This document shows positions 33,801 through 45,552 of a stretch of DNA of 64,000 nucleotides, in pieces. The translations under genes and the position numbers were made by a program. The DNA comes from Archilochus colubris (Eukaryota > Chordata > Aves > Apodiformes > Trochilidae): positions 65,467,196 through 65,531,195 of the forward strand of contig CM041083.1 in NCBI GenBank assembly GCA_023079485.1. The letters are read 5' to 3'. Positions within the stretch are counted from its first letter, which is position 1. Each line of letters opens with the position of its first letter. The notes below the pieces were generated by a model. It saw nothing but the letters and a program-made list of their open reading frames with translations, was not told the DNA's origin and made no database searches.

Positions 33801-34747
33801 CCAAAAAAAGTGCCAAAATCCTCTGGATAAAAGCCAAAGCCAAAATCTTCCGGAAAAAAGCCAAACCTGGGCTGGAATAAAGTGTACACGTAGTTAAGGC
33901 ATGAGTCAAAGTGATAGGGGAACCGAACAAAAGGGATGGGATCAAACAAAGCTCCTGTCATTCCTCCTCCATGAACTCACTCCCTGGTGAGCTCCCAACT
34001 GCCCCCGACTCCACCCGAACAAGTTTTGGGGGGGAAAAAAAAAAATACCCCCAAAATACATTTGAATGCATCTATTAAAGGCATCAGGTTATTTTGTTTT
34101 TCTCCCACTCCCTTCCCTGAAAAGATTCCTTTAAGGTTCTGCTCATGGCTTTGCTTCAGAAAGGTGGAAAGGGACAATTAACATCTCCCCCCTCCTGTCC
34201 CCCCACCTTGCTGGTGACATTCCCGAGTGGGACTTTCCGTGACTTTCCCCACTCCACGGACAGTGCAACATTCCCTCGCCTCATCCCCCCCCAAAAAGAA
34301 AACCCCACATCTGAGGCTGAGGGTAGGGAATTCTCCCCCCATCCCCAGCCCCCCCTGTGCACCAGGCTCTGAGTAGAAACCAAAAAAAAAAAAAAAAAGG
34401 AATTAGATGAAATTTGGAGATTCCTGCTGCTATAAATACAAATGCCTAGAGAAAATAGCTCTACCCCCCCCCTCACTGGAGTTTTGTGAAGCTTGGGGAC
34501 ACCCAGCTTCCCCTCCTGGGGGTGGGGGGGGTGTATGACAACTGCATCTCACCTGCAACTCAACAAGGAAAACGAAGAACACAACCCCCCCACACCCCCT
34601 AAACTGCTAAAAGTTACCACCCAACCCCTTCCCCCCCCCCAGTCCCTTCCCAAACTCTGCGACCTTGCTACATAAATACACAGATGGTGTCGGCGCAGAC
34701 AGATTCTCTCCACCCCCCCTCTCCCCCAGGTTGCCCCCCCACGAGGT
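30858..34747 (-). other. ETV3: Probable ETV3 3'UTR (3-4 kb)
   Basis: AT-richer than either neighbour, with U-rich and AU-rich stretches (on the minus strand), no coding exon, and a position directly 3' of the ETV3 stop. Minus-strand AATAAA hexamers at 31347-31352 and 30858-30863 are the best candidate poly(A) signals. Mammalian ETV3 also has a long 3'UTR (known). Extent is inferred. Confidence 0.5.
31347..31352 (-). terminator. Candidate ETV3 poly(A) signal
   Basis: AATAAA on the minus strand, 3.4 kb past the ETV3 stop codon, in an AT-rich context. A second candidate lies at 30858-30863. Confidence 0.4.
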
Positions 34748-37700
34748 TTAAGTGTCGGAGGCAGCAGTGGCCGGGGAAGGCAGGGGGAGGTGGGGGGTCC
34801 CCAGTGCCCCGTTCCAGTGGGCTCGGCCGTGGCTGGGGGGCTCCTCAGGGACCTCAGCTTGCCGGTCCCCGTTCCAGCGGCGTTTCAGACGCAGCTTGGG
34901 GGGCATCAAGGCATCTTCCCTCTTCTCCTGAGCCCCCAGCTCGCTGGCTGCATCCCGGGGGGGCTTCTCCCCGCTGCCCTCCCCTTGCTCGGGGGCTTCT
35001 TCAGGCTGGTTGGGGGCCGGGTGCCACGAAGGCGCCGCTGGTTTGGCAAACACGGGGCCTTTCTCCTCTTCCTCCCGCTCGGTTTTCTCTTTCCCTTTCG
35101 CCGCCGGCTCCTGGGATTCGGTTTCCTTGTCGCCTGGAGGCTCCATTTTGACCCTGGGGGGTGGAGGAGCAGCCAGCTGCGTGGCCGGGGGGTGCTCCTC
35201 GGAGCTTTCCAGTCTCTCCCTGTTTTTCCGCCCCGCGGGGGGAGGTTGGAGCTTGATGGGGAACTGGGGCTGCTCCTCCAGGGGCATTTGGCACTGGAGA
35301 GGTGGCACCATCAGCGGGTAGCGGGGGAAAGTCCGGGGGCTGAGGTGGTAGTTGAAGACAGAGCAAGCTTGGGAGTGCAGGTAGTGTTTCATTTCCTCGG
35401 GGTTAAAAGAGAAGCAGCTGCTCCCCGTGAAGGGGCTGAGACCCGGGGAGGGGCTGTAGGAGAAAAGGGTTGGGGTGAGGGACAAAGCGGGAGAGATGGG
35501 GACGTTTAAGACCCCGCCACGTCCCGGCAGAGGTGACACAGCAAAGGGGCTGTGGGGATGATCCGGGTACATCCCAGGCCTGCTGAAAAGAGGGAGAACG
35601 ATCTCGGGTTTGCGTTTCTGGTGGTTGACGTTCCCGGCGCTGCCCACGGAGGTGCGGGAAGCCATGAGATCCACGCCCCGGCGCCAATCCGAGGAGGCAT
35701 CTTCCAGCTCTGGCATGTCCGGCTTCCTCTCGCCTCCCTCTCCCAAAGCTTCTGGGTTGGACGGGACCAAAGAACCGCTGGAAAAGCGGCCGGGTTGGAC
35801 ATCTTCAGTGGGAGAGTGGCTGTCCAAGGGGGGGAAGTGGAAGCGGGATGAGGCTGTGGGGACGGGAGGAGCGCTCTGTGGCACGACACCTGGGACAGGG
35901 GAGGGAAAAAGAGAAAGAGTTTGGGACAGAGAAGAAATCACAAGAAAAAAGCTGCTTTTTTGGGGTTGAATCCCCAGGATTCGGCAATGGATGCTTAGCT
36001 GGGAGGTGCCCTTTCTGTCTGCTCCCTTCCTCTGAAGGGGGCTTGAGTTCTGCAAAGAAGGCAGCAGACCTCAAAACCTCACCGTGAGGTTTCTTGGGCC
36101 TCCTGGCTCTGGTGTAATCAGAAAAGGTTTAGGGACAGAGAAGAAATAAGAAGGAAAAAGCTGCTTTTTTGGGGTTGAATCTCCACGATTCAGCAGTGGA
36201 CGCTTAGCTGGGAGGTGCCTTTTCTGTCTGCTGCCTTCCTCTGAAGGAGCCTCAAAACCTCACCGTAAGGTTTCATGGACCTCCTGGCTCTGGTGTAATC
36301 AGAAAAGGTTTAACTCCCAGCTGCAGGGCTGCCCAGAAGTCAGGGATTTGTGCTTTTTTTGGAAAGAACGTCTCCTCTCCGCAGGCGCCGTGCCTACGGA
36401 GCCGCCAACCCAGCTCGTGCCACAACATGAGTACCATGGCAAATTCTTCCCCCTCCTTTCTCACCTCCCCTCGATTCTCCTCTTCAAAAAAAAGCAAAAC
36501 CAAACCAAACACAAAAAAAACAACCCCCCCAAAAAAATCTCAGGAGAGGAGAGAGAAGAAAGCAGATTCCAGTGCCCCAAACAGGTTTGGGTCTCCCAAC
36601 CCCCAGCCCAGCCAGAAGGAAAGCAAAACAGGTTGTAATTAAACGAGTGCATTCCAGTTCTCCAAACTTCTTTTTTTTTTTTTTTTTTTTTTCAAATGCG
36701 TGCCCCAGAGATAGGAGGGAGTGGCTGCAAACAGGGAAAAGGAACAAGCACTGAGCAATATTGAGCTGGAACTGCCCAGACTCGTCGCTGCAAGTAATTA
36801 TAGATCTGCAGAGCAGCTTCGTACGGCATCTTCCACCCCCATGGTTTGGCTCAGGGCTCCTGGGGAAGCTATTTCCTTCTTCCCGCTCTCCTCTGGCCCA
36901 CACAGGTGAAGCCTTCAGGAATACTGAGGACACTGAGGGAATGAACCGTGGCCAGAGTAGGGAATGGAGCTGGGGAAGGGGCTGGAGAAGTTGTGAGGAG
37001 CAGCTGAGGGAAGGGATGGTTCCCTGTGCTCAGCACTGCTGGGGCTGCACCTCCAATCCTAGGCTCAGTTTTGGGGTCTCTCGTGACCAGAAGGACATTG
37101 AGGGGCTGGATGTGTCCAGAGAAGGGAATGGAGCTGGGAAAGGGTCTGGAGAACATGGAGAAAGGTCTGGGAAGCAAGGAGGAGGCTGGAGGACACAGGG
37201 AAGGGTCTGGAGAAGTTGTGAGGAGCAGCTGAGGGCCTTGGGGGTGCTGATCCTGGAGCAGAGGAGGCTGAGGGGAGACTTTGTGGCTCTCTGCAACCCC
37301 CTGAGAGGAGGTTGGAGCCAGGGGGGGTCGGGCTCTGCTCCCCAGGAACAAGGGATGGGACAAGAGGAACTTTTGGCACAACTCAAGTTGTGCCAGGGGA
37401 GGTTTAGGTTGGAGCTGGGGAAGAATTTCTCCCTGGGAAGGGTTGTCAGGGCCTGGCCCAGGCTGCCCAGGGCAGGGCTGGAGTCCCCATCATCCCTGGA
37501 GGTCTTCAAAAAACATGTGGAGGTGGCACTTGGGGACACGGTTTGGTTAAACTTGATGATCTTAGAGGTGTATCCTGACCTTAGTGATTCCATGATTCCA
37601 ACACCCCTGGCTGTGTGGTTCCTGGGCAGTTGTACAGGTGATGATCCCAGCTGTGGAAACCAAGCTGAGGGGTGGGGGGGCTGCATCCCACCCCCAAAGG

Positions 37701-40700
37701 ACCCTCTCTCTAGAGAATCCCCAAAGTGCTGCCAGCTCTGGGACAACACCTGGAGAAAATTCCTGCTGCTGTTCCTCTCAAGAGGCTCAGAAAGTCTTTT
37801 TGGGATGAGTGGAGAACAACCACACTCCCTTCCCAACCTTTTTTGCATGCTCTTGGATATCAGAGCACCAAGAAATCCCTGGGATTTTAGTCAAACTCAG
37901 GCAAGATCCTGCTCTTCTCTGGGAACTGCTCCGAACTCTGGATGGTAATCGTTAAAAAAAAAAGTTCCTTTTGGTGTAAAAGGAGCTGAAGCAAACGAGG
38001 CATTTGCAGAAGTGGGGAGAGGAGCAAAGCACTGTTAAGTGCAAGCTTTCTTTTGGTGCTGACGTGCACACCTGGGCACCTTGGAGCTCCTTGTCAAGAA
38101 GGTTCTCAGTTCTGTGGCACCATAAGGGATGTGATGAGCCTGTGAGTGAGGCCAGGTCCTTGTCACAGGACAAAAATCTTCTTTTCCCCAGGACACTCCT
38201 TCCCTCCCTCCCTCCCTCCCTCCCTCCCTCCCTCCCTCTCTTCCTCCCAGCAAAGCAAAGCAAACTCACGGCACCCACCAAGTTCTAAGAGGAAATAAAA
38301 ATGCCCACAAAGTCAACCCCAGAGGAAGGAGAGCTCCAGATAAGGCTTTATCAGCACCCAGACCTTCCCATTGCAGTGGCTCTGATTGTTTGAGGTGCCT
38401 GAGCCCCCCCCCCAGGAAAAAGCAGGAGACCCTGGCTCACCGTTGGGTCGGATGTTGATGAAGGGGTAGTTGGGCATCACCAGTTTGTTGAAGTTGAATT
38501 TGTAGGTGAACCTTTTGCCTTTTGTCTTGTGGAGAATCCTCTTGTTGTAATAGTATCTGTGAAGGGAAGTTCAGAAGCTCACTGAGAGTTCTCACTGCTT
38601 TTTTTAAGTGCCACCAACACCCACCTCTGATGTCCCGACCAAAACAAAGTTGCCCAGAAAGTTAATTAAGTGAATTCAGGAAAACATTCATCAGTAGAGA
38701 TGCTTCCAAATGACACCTGCTCCTTTTACAAGATGTCCTCCAGCAGGAGGTCTCAAACCAGTTTCTGGGGTGTTCTCCTCCTTAGATACGTGGAAAAAGG
38801 TAAGATCCTGAGGGGACCTGAAGCCTCTCCACATTGTCACCCCTGTCCAAACTGGGACCAGTCCCATGGGCTGGGGGGTGTCCCACAAGCCCCCTGCATG
38901 GTGCTGGATCCACAGCACCACACAGAATCCTCACAGTTGGAGAAGAGCTCCCAGAGCACCCAACCAGCAAATACCACCACGTTCTCATTCCTGCGGGTAC
39001 CCCCCAGTGGGAGAAACACCCACGGTGGCTTTTGGGGGCTCTGCAGGTGTCTGGGGAATGTCCCAGGAACCAGAAGAAGAGGGGGAAATCCAGGTGCCAA
39101 GGGCCAGAGCCTGAGGGAGGTGAAGGAACTGGGGCAGGAGTGGAGCAGAAGGGACTTCAGATTACCCAGATTTGGCAGTTTTATTTTTGCAATCTTGGTG
39201 GCCAGGGGTGTTTTAGCAGCCACACTGGGCTGGAAATGGGGAGAGCTGGTTTCTGCACAGACCTTGTCTCTGCCCCTCTGGATTCTGAACCCTCCCTGGG
39301 CAGGAACTGGAAGCTGGGAGCTGGTCCTGGTGGCCACAGCCACCTCTCAGCTCCCCCAAAGGAAGGAGGAGAGCTTGGCTGTGGGTGTAATCTCCTCCTC
39401 CCTGCTTGCACCACCACTGTTTGTACCCAGCTCCCAATCCAGGTGGACAAACAAAGGTGTTCCAGGTGGATCACTGAGGGGGGGTGAGCACGTGGTGCCG
39501 CCTGCTCCAGGAAGGAGCCACCAGTCCCAAGCCTCTGGTGTCCCCAGGTGCTGTCCCACAGGGCCTCCAGATGCCATGACACAGTTGGGGGGGGCAAGTG
39601 GGGACTATTTTCCACTCCCATGCATAAATGACACCCAATTTATTGTTTCCTTCCTGTTCCAGCCCTGAGACTCCCATGTTTGCTGCCTTGTTTGTCTTGG
39701 GCAGCTCCACCCAGAAGGTATCAGAGGGCACAAGGCAACGAAGTCCACGTTACGGGGTGACAATGCCAGCACCCTGCCACTCCTGCAGGTGACAGGCTCC
39801 AAATCCTGATCTACAGCAGGGATCCTGCTCCTTTCCCACTGCGACTTCCAAGTGGTGATCCTAAAAAAACCCCCAATGGAAGGGTGTAAATGAAAGAGGA
39901 AAAAGCTGCACTGGGGGCTTTGGCATTGTGAGGGGCAAAGTGAGGATCACTCAGTCCCTGCTTCACACAAGGGGACAAAAATGGTGACACATGTCAGAGG
40001 GTTGTGTTCATCTCCCACTGTGACTTCCACAAATATGGGGATAAACTAAAAAAGATTATTTTTTTTTTTTTAAATGAGAGGAAAGTTGTACTTGGGAGGT
40101 GTGAGAGGCAAAGTGAGGATTGCTGAGTTCCTCCTCACACAAGGGGACAGTGGTGGCCTCAGGGACACCCAAAGTGGTGTTATTAGGGCTTGGGAAACAC
40201 CTTGGGGCTGTCACTGAGCCTGTGCCTTGGGCAAGAACAAATCCTTATTGGAAAAGGGAGTTGGTTTCTCTCCACAGGCTGCCACAATGGAATGATAACC
40301 AAGGAGCAACTCCAGGTTCCTCCCATAGCTCTGCTGGGACTGGAGAGAGAGGGAGAATTTCCAGAGGGATATGGGATGTGCTGCAGGTGAATGGGGGACA
40401 CCTGGGGATGGTCAGACCAACCTGAGCAATCCCACTCAAAATCTGAGATAAACCTCCCAGAAAAGCACATCTGGGGACAGGGACAGGAGACCTGCAACCT
40501 GTGACCAAATGAGACACAGATGGAGGAGCCACAGAGCTGGGAAAGGGTCTGGAGAACATGGGGAAAGGTCCCTGCCCATGGTGAGGGGTGGGAATGGGAT
40601 GATCTCTGGGGTCCCTTCCAACCCAAACCCCATCCCCAAACCCCATTTGAGAGATGCTCAGTTCTGGTCCTCTCACAAGGAGGCCATGGAGGGGGTGAAG

Positions 40701-42527
40701 TGTGTCCTGAGAAGGGAAATGGAGCTGGGGAAGGGGCTGGAGAAGTTGTGAGGAGCAGCTGAGGGAAGGGATGGTTCCCTGTGCTCAGCACTGCTGGGGC
40801 TGCACCTCCAATCCTGGGCTCAGTTTTGGGGTGACCAGAAGGACATTGAGGGGCTGGATGTGTCCAGAGAAGGGAATGGAGCTGGGAAAGGGTCTGGAGA
40901 ACATGGAGAAAGGTCTGGGAAGCAAGGAGGCTGGAGAACACAGGGAAGGGTCTGAAGAACATGGGGAAGGGTCTGGAGAAGGTGTGAGGAGCAGCTGAGG
41001 GCCCTGGGGGTGCTGATCCTGGAGCAGAGGAGGCTGAGGGGAGACCTTGTGGCTCTCTGCACCCCCTGAGAGGAGGTTGGAGCCAGGGGGGGTCGGGCTC
41101 TGCTCCCAAGGAAGAAGGGATGGGACAAGAGGAACTTTTGGCACAACTCAAGTTGTGCCAGGGGAGGTTTAGGTTGGAGCTTGGGGACAATTTCTCCCTG
41201 GAAAGGGTTGTCAGGGCCTGGCCCACTGCCCAGGGCAGGGCTGGAGTCCCCATCATCCCTGGAGGGTTTTCAGAGCCCTGGAGATGTGGAGATGAGGGAC
41301 ATGGGGTGGTGGGGACTGGGCCGGGAAGGGTTTGATGATCCAAAAGGTCTTTTCCAAGCAGAATATTTCCATATTTCTGTGGGAGGAAGCTCTGCTCACC
41401 TGAGGGCCCTGCTCAGCTTGTCATAGTTCATCTGGGGTTTGCATTTCCTGCGTCCCCACAGCCTGGCCACCTCGTCAGGGTCCTTGATGACAAACTCCCC
41501 ATACTCTCCCTGCTGCCAGGCGATGACGTGGCGGAACTCTTCCTTCTGCAGCAGCTCCAGGATGAAATGCCACAACTGGATTTGTCTGGAGCCAGGGCTG
41601 GACTCGGTCTTGTAAGCCCACTCTGGGAAGTGGTAACCTTGGGAAGAGACCAAAAACCCCAAAACATGAAAAAAAAAAACCAAAAACAGTCCTAGTGACA
41701 GGGCAGGTGACATAGTGACAGGTACCAACTGCCAAGCTCTGCTGGGGGCTGGAATTCCATGAGATATTCCACGTGGGGGCAAAAACCCCCCAGATTTTCT
41801 ACTCCATTACCCATTTTCTGTTCCACCCGCATCCCCCCCAGGAGAATACCTCAAAAGGGTTAAAACTGGAAGGGAAAGAAGTGTGAAAGGAGCCCCAAAC
41901 CTTCAGATATTGCAAGAAGGAAAGCTCCAGGTGGCTGGAATGAGGAGGATAAAACAGATTGGAGCATGGGGGTGGGGTGAGGGTGGGAGCTCTCAGCCCC
42001 TCCTGCTTCCCCCCAATTCCAGAGACTGCTCCAGCTTCAGCAGATGTTTGGGAGCAAGTGCCAAGTTTGGATTTCTCAGGAGAGTTTCCCAGTGAGGGTT
42101 TTTTTTTTTTTTTTTCCTTTTTTCTCTCCCAAATCATCACAGCCACAATTCCAGGCTCCAGCAGCATGGGTGGATTCACATCCCACACCAAACATCCCCC
42201 CCCCCCCCACCAGAGACAATCCCAGGCATAAGCCATGCTGGGAGGGAGGTGATCCACCTGGGAGATCCCAACCCCTGATGAATTAAACATCTCTGGGAAG
42301 ACTGATTTCCATATTCCACCCCATGCTCTTTGAGACTTGCCTGGGGAGGAGCTGCCAGAGCCACCCTGGCTCTTGCCCACCTACAGGAGGGTGAATAATC
42401 CTGCCTGAGAAATCCCGGGGGGGCAAAAAAGGGTCCTGGGGAGAAGGAAAACCCAACAGCTGAACAGTTCCACTTCCTTACCTCCTCCTCCTTCAGCCTT
42501 ATCCACGATGCTGCAGCCTGCTTTCAT
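34748..42527 (-). CDS. ETV3: ETV3 (ETS-domain transcriptional repressor), complete, four coding exons
   Basis: Exons at 42482-42527 ([15 protein letters not shown]), 41400-41637, 38441-38556 and 34748-35889; stop TAA at 34750-34748. Total 1542 nt, 513 residues (human 512). The ETS domain spans residues about 35-117: [52 protein letters not shown], then [16 protein letters not shown] [20 protein letters not shown], carrying the two DNA-contacting arginines of helix 3. The last exon encodes the Ser/Pro-rich repression region ([39 protein letters not shown]) and ends with the KLRLKRRWN basic patch. ETV3 binds GGAA sites and represses growth genes in macrophage differentiation (known). The last exon is open upstream into intron 3, but the acceptor at 35890-35891 and phase fix its start. 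No ETV3L paralogue lies between it and ARHGEF11. Confidence 0.97.
36910..37600 (+). mobile_element. CR1 retroposon, about 690 bp
   Basis: Forward CR1 in ETV3 intron 3, with gctcagcactgctggggctg, tgatcctggagcagaggagg and the 3' end ggtcttcaaaaaacatgtgg. It lies antisense to ETV3. Confidence 0.9.
38190..38238. repeat. (CCCT)n microsatellite
   Basis: About eleven ccct units upstream (in gene sense) of ETV3 exon 4, inside intron 3. Confidence 0.85.
40535..41345 (+). mobile_element. CR1 retroposon, about 800 bp, ending near the ETV3 ETS exon
   Basis: Forward CR1 in ETV3 intron 2 whose 3' end lies about 55 bases from the donor of the ETS exon (41400). It contains duplicated ggtctggagaacatggagaa-type units at 40550-40980. 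Confidence 0.88.
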
Positions 42528-44130
42528 CTTCTCCCTCCTGCTCACTGGGGGACAGAAGGAAATTGGTGTCACCCCCACTCACTGGGGAGCAGCAGCCCCC
42601 AGCAGCATTCCCTGGCTCTCCCAGACCCTCCTCACTCCTTCCCTTTGGATTTTCCATCCCGGCACAAAAAAAAAAAAAACAAAACCAACCCAAAACACAA
42701 CCAAAACAAAAATAAAAAAAACCCCAAAAAAATAATCCAGAACTGAATCCCTGCTTTGCTGGGGAAGCTGTGGCAGAGCCATCAGACAGACAAAACAAGC
42801 CCAACACAGTTTGTCTCCTCTCACCAGACGGGCTCGGCTGCCAAAACACACACGGCGCTCGCCCAGATGTGTGTGGGGAGGGGGGGGGTTGGGGGGGGTT
42901 GGGTGGGTGTGTGCCTGTGAGAAAATCCCAGCTCCCAATCCCAATCTTGATCCCGCTCCGAGCAGGAACATCTGATCCCAATCTTTTTTTTTTTCTTTGG
43001 GGGGGAGGTGGGGATCGCTCCCAACCCCCCCAAAAAAATAAAATAAAATAAAATAAAAGGTAAAACTGGGCTATGGGCAGCGCTGGATGGAGATGTGGGG
43101 CGGGGGCTCCATCGCCCCCGCGGTAGCTCCGGCACCGTCCCCACCGGGACCCCCCTGCGGTCCCGCTCCGAGGTGCCCCTTCCCTTCCCTTCCCTTCCCT
43201 TCCCTTCCCTTCCCTTCCCTTCCCTCCTCTCCTCTCCCCGTGGGGGCCCCGCTGCCGCTCGGGGCTTTTTTCCTCCTTTGAACAGTTCAAAGTATGTAAA
43301 TGGCGGCCGGGAGGAGCCGAGGCGCCGCGGCGGCGGTCGGGCCCGGGGCTGCCGGCCTCGCCTCCCCTTCCCTTCCCTTCCCTCCCCTTCCTCCCTCCTC
43401 CCGTTACAGCCCCGCCGCCGGCCTGCCCCGGCCTGCCCGCCGCGCCCTGCCCCAGGCGGGGCCCCGCCGCCTCCAACCCCCCCTCCTCCACTCCACTCCA
43501 CGGTCGCCCCCACCCCGCCCGCTCACCAACTGCATCCGAACCGAACCCGCAGCCGACCCGTTACCGGGCGGATCTCCCCGCTCATCGGGAGCTCCCCGTT
43601 AGCCCCCCCCCAGCTCCCAGGGAACGGGGTCTCCTCCTGCCCCCATCATCGCCGCCAAAACCCCTCCGGGAGCCGCGGCCTTCGCCTCACCGAGAGGCTC
43701 CCGGTTCCGGTGCCCGGTCACTCGCCAAGGCCCCCGCGATCCGCACGGCGAACGACAAGATGCGGGGGAACGGCCCCGCCTCGGGCTCGCTCGGAGGTGG
43801 CGGCGGTTCGGCCCAACCCCGGGACCCACCTGCGGGGGCGGTGCGGGCCGGGACCGAGTGCGGGTCCGGAGCGGAAGCGGGCTGAGGGCGGCGGAGCGCG
43901 GCCGGGCCGCGGTGCCGATGCGGGGTGGGGGCCGCTCACTTCGCTGCCGCCGCTGCCGCCGCCTCCTCCTCCTCCTCCTCCTCCTCCTCCCCCGCACGGG
44001 CCGCCGGAACCGGAACCGCCGCCACCGCCCACGGCCTTCCGGGCACGCGCCCCGGCTACTTCCGCTTCCGGCCACGGGCGGTGGCGGGAGCGCGCGCGCG
44101 GGGCGGGGCGCGGGGGCTCCGCCCACGGGG
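42483..44130 (-). promoter_or_regulatory. ETV3 5' region: UTR splice site and CpG-island promoter
   Basis: A minus-strand acceptor (CCCCCAG, exon starting at 42544) precedes the ATG at 42527 by 17 bases, so a non-coding first exon lies upstream. The CpG island at 43090-44120 has at least three good minus-strand donors (exon ends 43830, 43691, 43527) that could belong to alternative first exons. TATA-less. Several CCGGAAG-type ETS motifs cluster at 44036-44073. Confidence 0.6.
43168..43222. repeat. (CCCTT)n microsatellite in the ETV3 CpG island
   Basis: About ten ttccc units, with a second short run at 43366-43400. The minus strand reads GGGAA, overlapping ETS-core GGAA. Confidence 0.85.
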
Positions 44131-44219
44131 GGTTGGGACGGAGGGAGGAGAGGGACAAAAAGCATCGGAGAGCGAAAGGGAATAACGGGGAATCCGGCGG
44201 GAGGGGAATCGGGAGGGGG

Positions 44220-44640
44220 CTGTGCGGGGATCCAGCTGTGCGGGGATCCAGCCGTGCGGGGATCCAGCCGTGCGGGGATGGAGCTGTGCGGGGATCCAGC
44301 CGTGCGGGGATGGAGCTGTGCGGGGATCCAGCCGTGCGGGGATCCAGCTGTGCGGGGATCCAGCTGTGCGGGGATGGAGCTGTGCGGGGATCCAGCCGTG
44401 CGGGGATGGAGCTGTGCGGGGATGGAGCTGTGCGGGGATGGAGCCGTGCGGGGATCCAGCCATGCGGGGATGGAGCTGTGCGGGGATCCAGCTGTGCGGG
44501 GATCCAGCCGTGCGGGGATCCAGCCGTGCGGGGATCCAGCTGTGCGGGGATCCAGCCGTGCGGGGATCCAGCTGTGCGGGGATCCAGCTGTGCGGGGATG
44601 GAGCTGTGCGGGGATGGAGCTGTGCGGGGGCCCTGGTACA
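44220..44640. repeat. 16-bp minisatellite, about 26 copies
   Basis: Units of agctgtgcggggatcc or agccgtgcggggatcc, with ggatgg variants, directly outside the ETV3 CpG island. Degenerate units continue to about 44815. Most units hold a GGATCC hexamer and a CpG. The long open frames across it are repeat artefacts. Confidence 0.96.
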
Positions 44641-44819
44641 CACAGCCCCCGGTTCTCCAGCTGTGCTCAGATCCAGCGGTGCATAAATCCAGCTGTGCAG
44701 GGGTCCTGGTCTCTGTCGGTCCAGCTGTGCAGCTGTGTGAGCGGATGCGGATCCAGCTGTGTCCGGATCCAGCTGTGCAGCGGTGCCGGGATCCAGCTGT
44801 GCGGGGCTGTGTCGCGGGG

Positions 44820-45552
44820 TGAGGATCCATCCGGGCAGGATCGAGCCCTGTGGGACCGGCTCAGGCATCGGGGGGGGGTGCTGCAGGGAGGGGGTCACAC
44901 AGAGCCGTGGGTGCTGTGTGTTCCCCCCCACCCTGGGGTGCTGGGTTCCTCGTCCCCCGTGGGTGCTGCCGACCCCCTGCTCGTGCCGCAGCTCCTGGAG
45001 GGGACGCTTTGAGAGGGGGTCCCAGCCCCGGGTATCACCCCCTGTCCCATGCCGAGCTCCCATCCCGCAGAGCCCTCCCCGCACCCCAAGAGCTGCGGGA
45101 TGGGCAGCCCGGGACCCCCGCCCTCGGCTGCAGCCCCCCCAACTCTCCCTGTGCCCCCACAAAGTGCCCCCCACTCGCCTTCACCCCTCTTCTCTTTATT
45201 GGGGTCCCCAGTAAGCCAAGGACGGGGGGGTCCCCTCTGCCCCCTGCGACCCCCGAGTCCTGCTGAGAGGGGGGGGGGGGAAGGACAGGAGGGGACATCG
45301 CCTTGGGGACACCAACCCGCGGCACCGCGCTGGGGGGGGGCTCTTGCCCGGGGCTGTCCCGGTGGTTCCGAGGAGGTTCACTGGTCCGGGGGAGGGGTTC
45401 GGTGGTCCCGGTCCTGCTGCTCGGTCCCGGTCGGAGTCAAAGCAGGGACAATCAGTGCCGGGACCGAGCCGGGTCCCTCCGGCGTGGGGGTGACACTGCC
45501 GGAGCCCCCTCCCCGGTGCTCCCCGGCCGTAGTGGATGGGGGGGGGGTGTCT
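44820..45552 (-). other. 3' flank and 3'UTR of the SLAM-family gene
   Basis: No further exon was recognised. A minus-strand AATAAA at 45195-45200 lies 350 bases past the stop codon at 45553 and is the likely end of that transcript. Confidence 0.55.
45195..45200 (-). terminator. Poly(A) signal for the SLAM-family gene
   Basis: AATAAA on the minus strand, 352 bases past the stop codon. It is the only canonical hexamer I found in this flank. Confidence 0.65.

Noticed and set aside
35890..36055. Open extension of the ETV3 last exon upstream to an ATG at 36055
   Set aside because: The acceptor at 35890-35891 and phase 1 join to the ETS exons give the human-like protein; the extension is intron.
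43300..43602. Forward open frame starting MAAGRSRGAA in the ETV3 CpG island
   Set aside because: Ala/Arg/Pro composition follows from GC content; no donor in phase and no homology. A divergent transcript is possible but unsupported.
44056..45174. 370-384 codon frames across the 16-bp array on both strands
   Set aside because: Repeat artefact extending into GC-rich promoter sequence; no splice or homology support.
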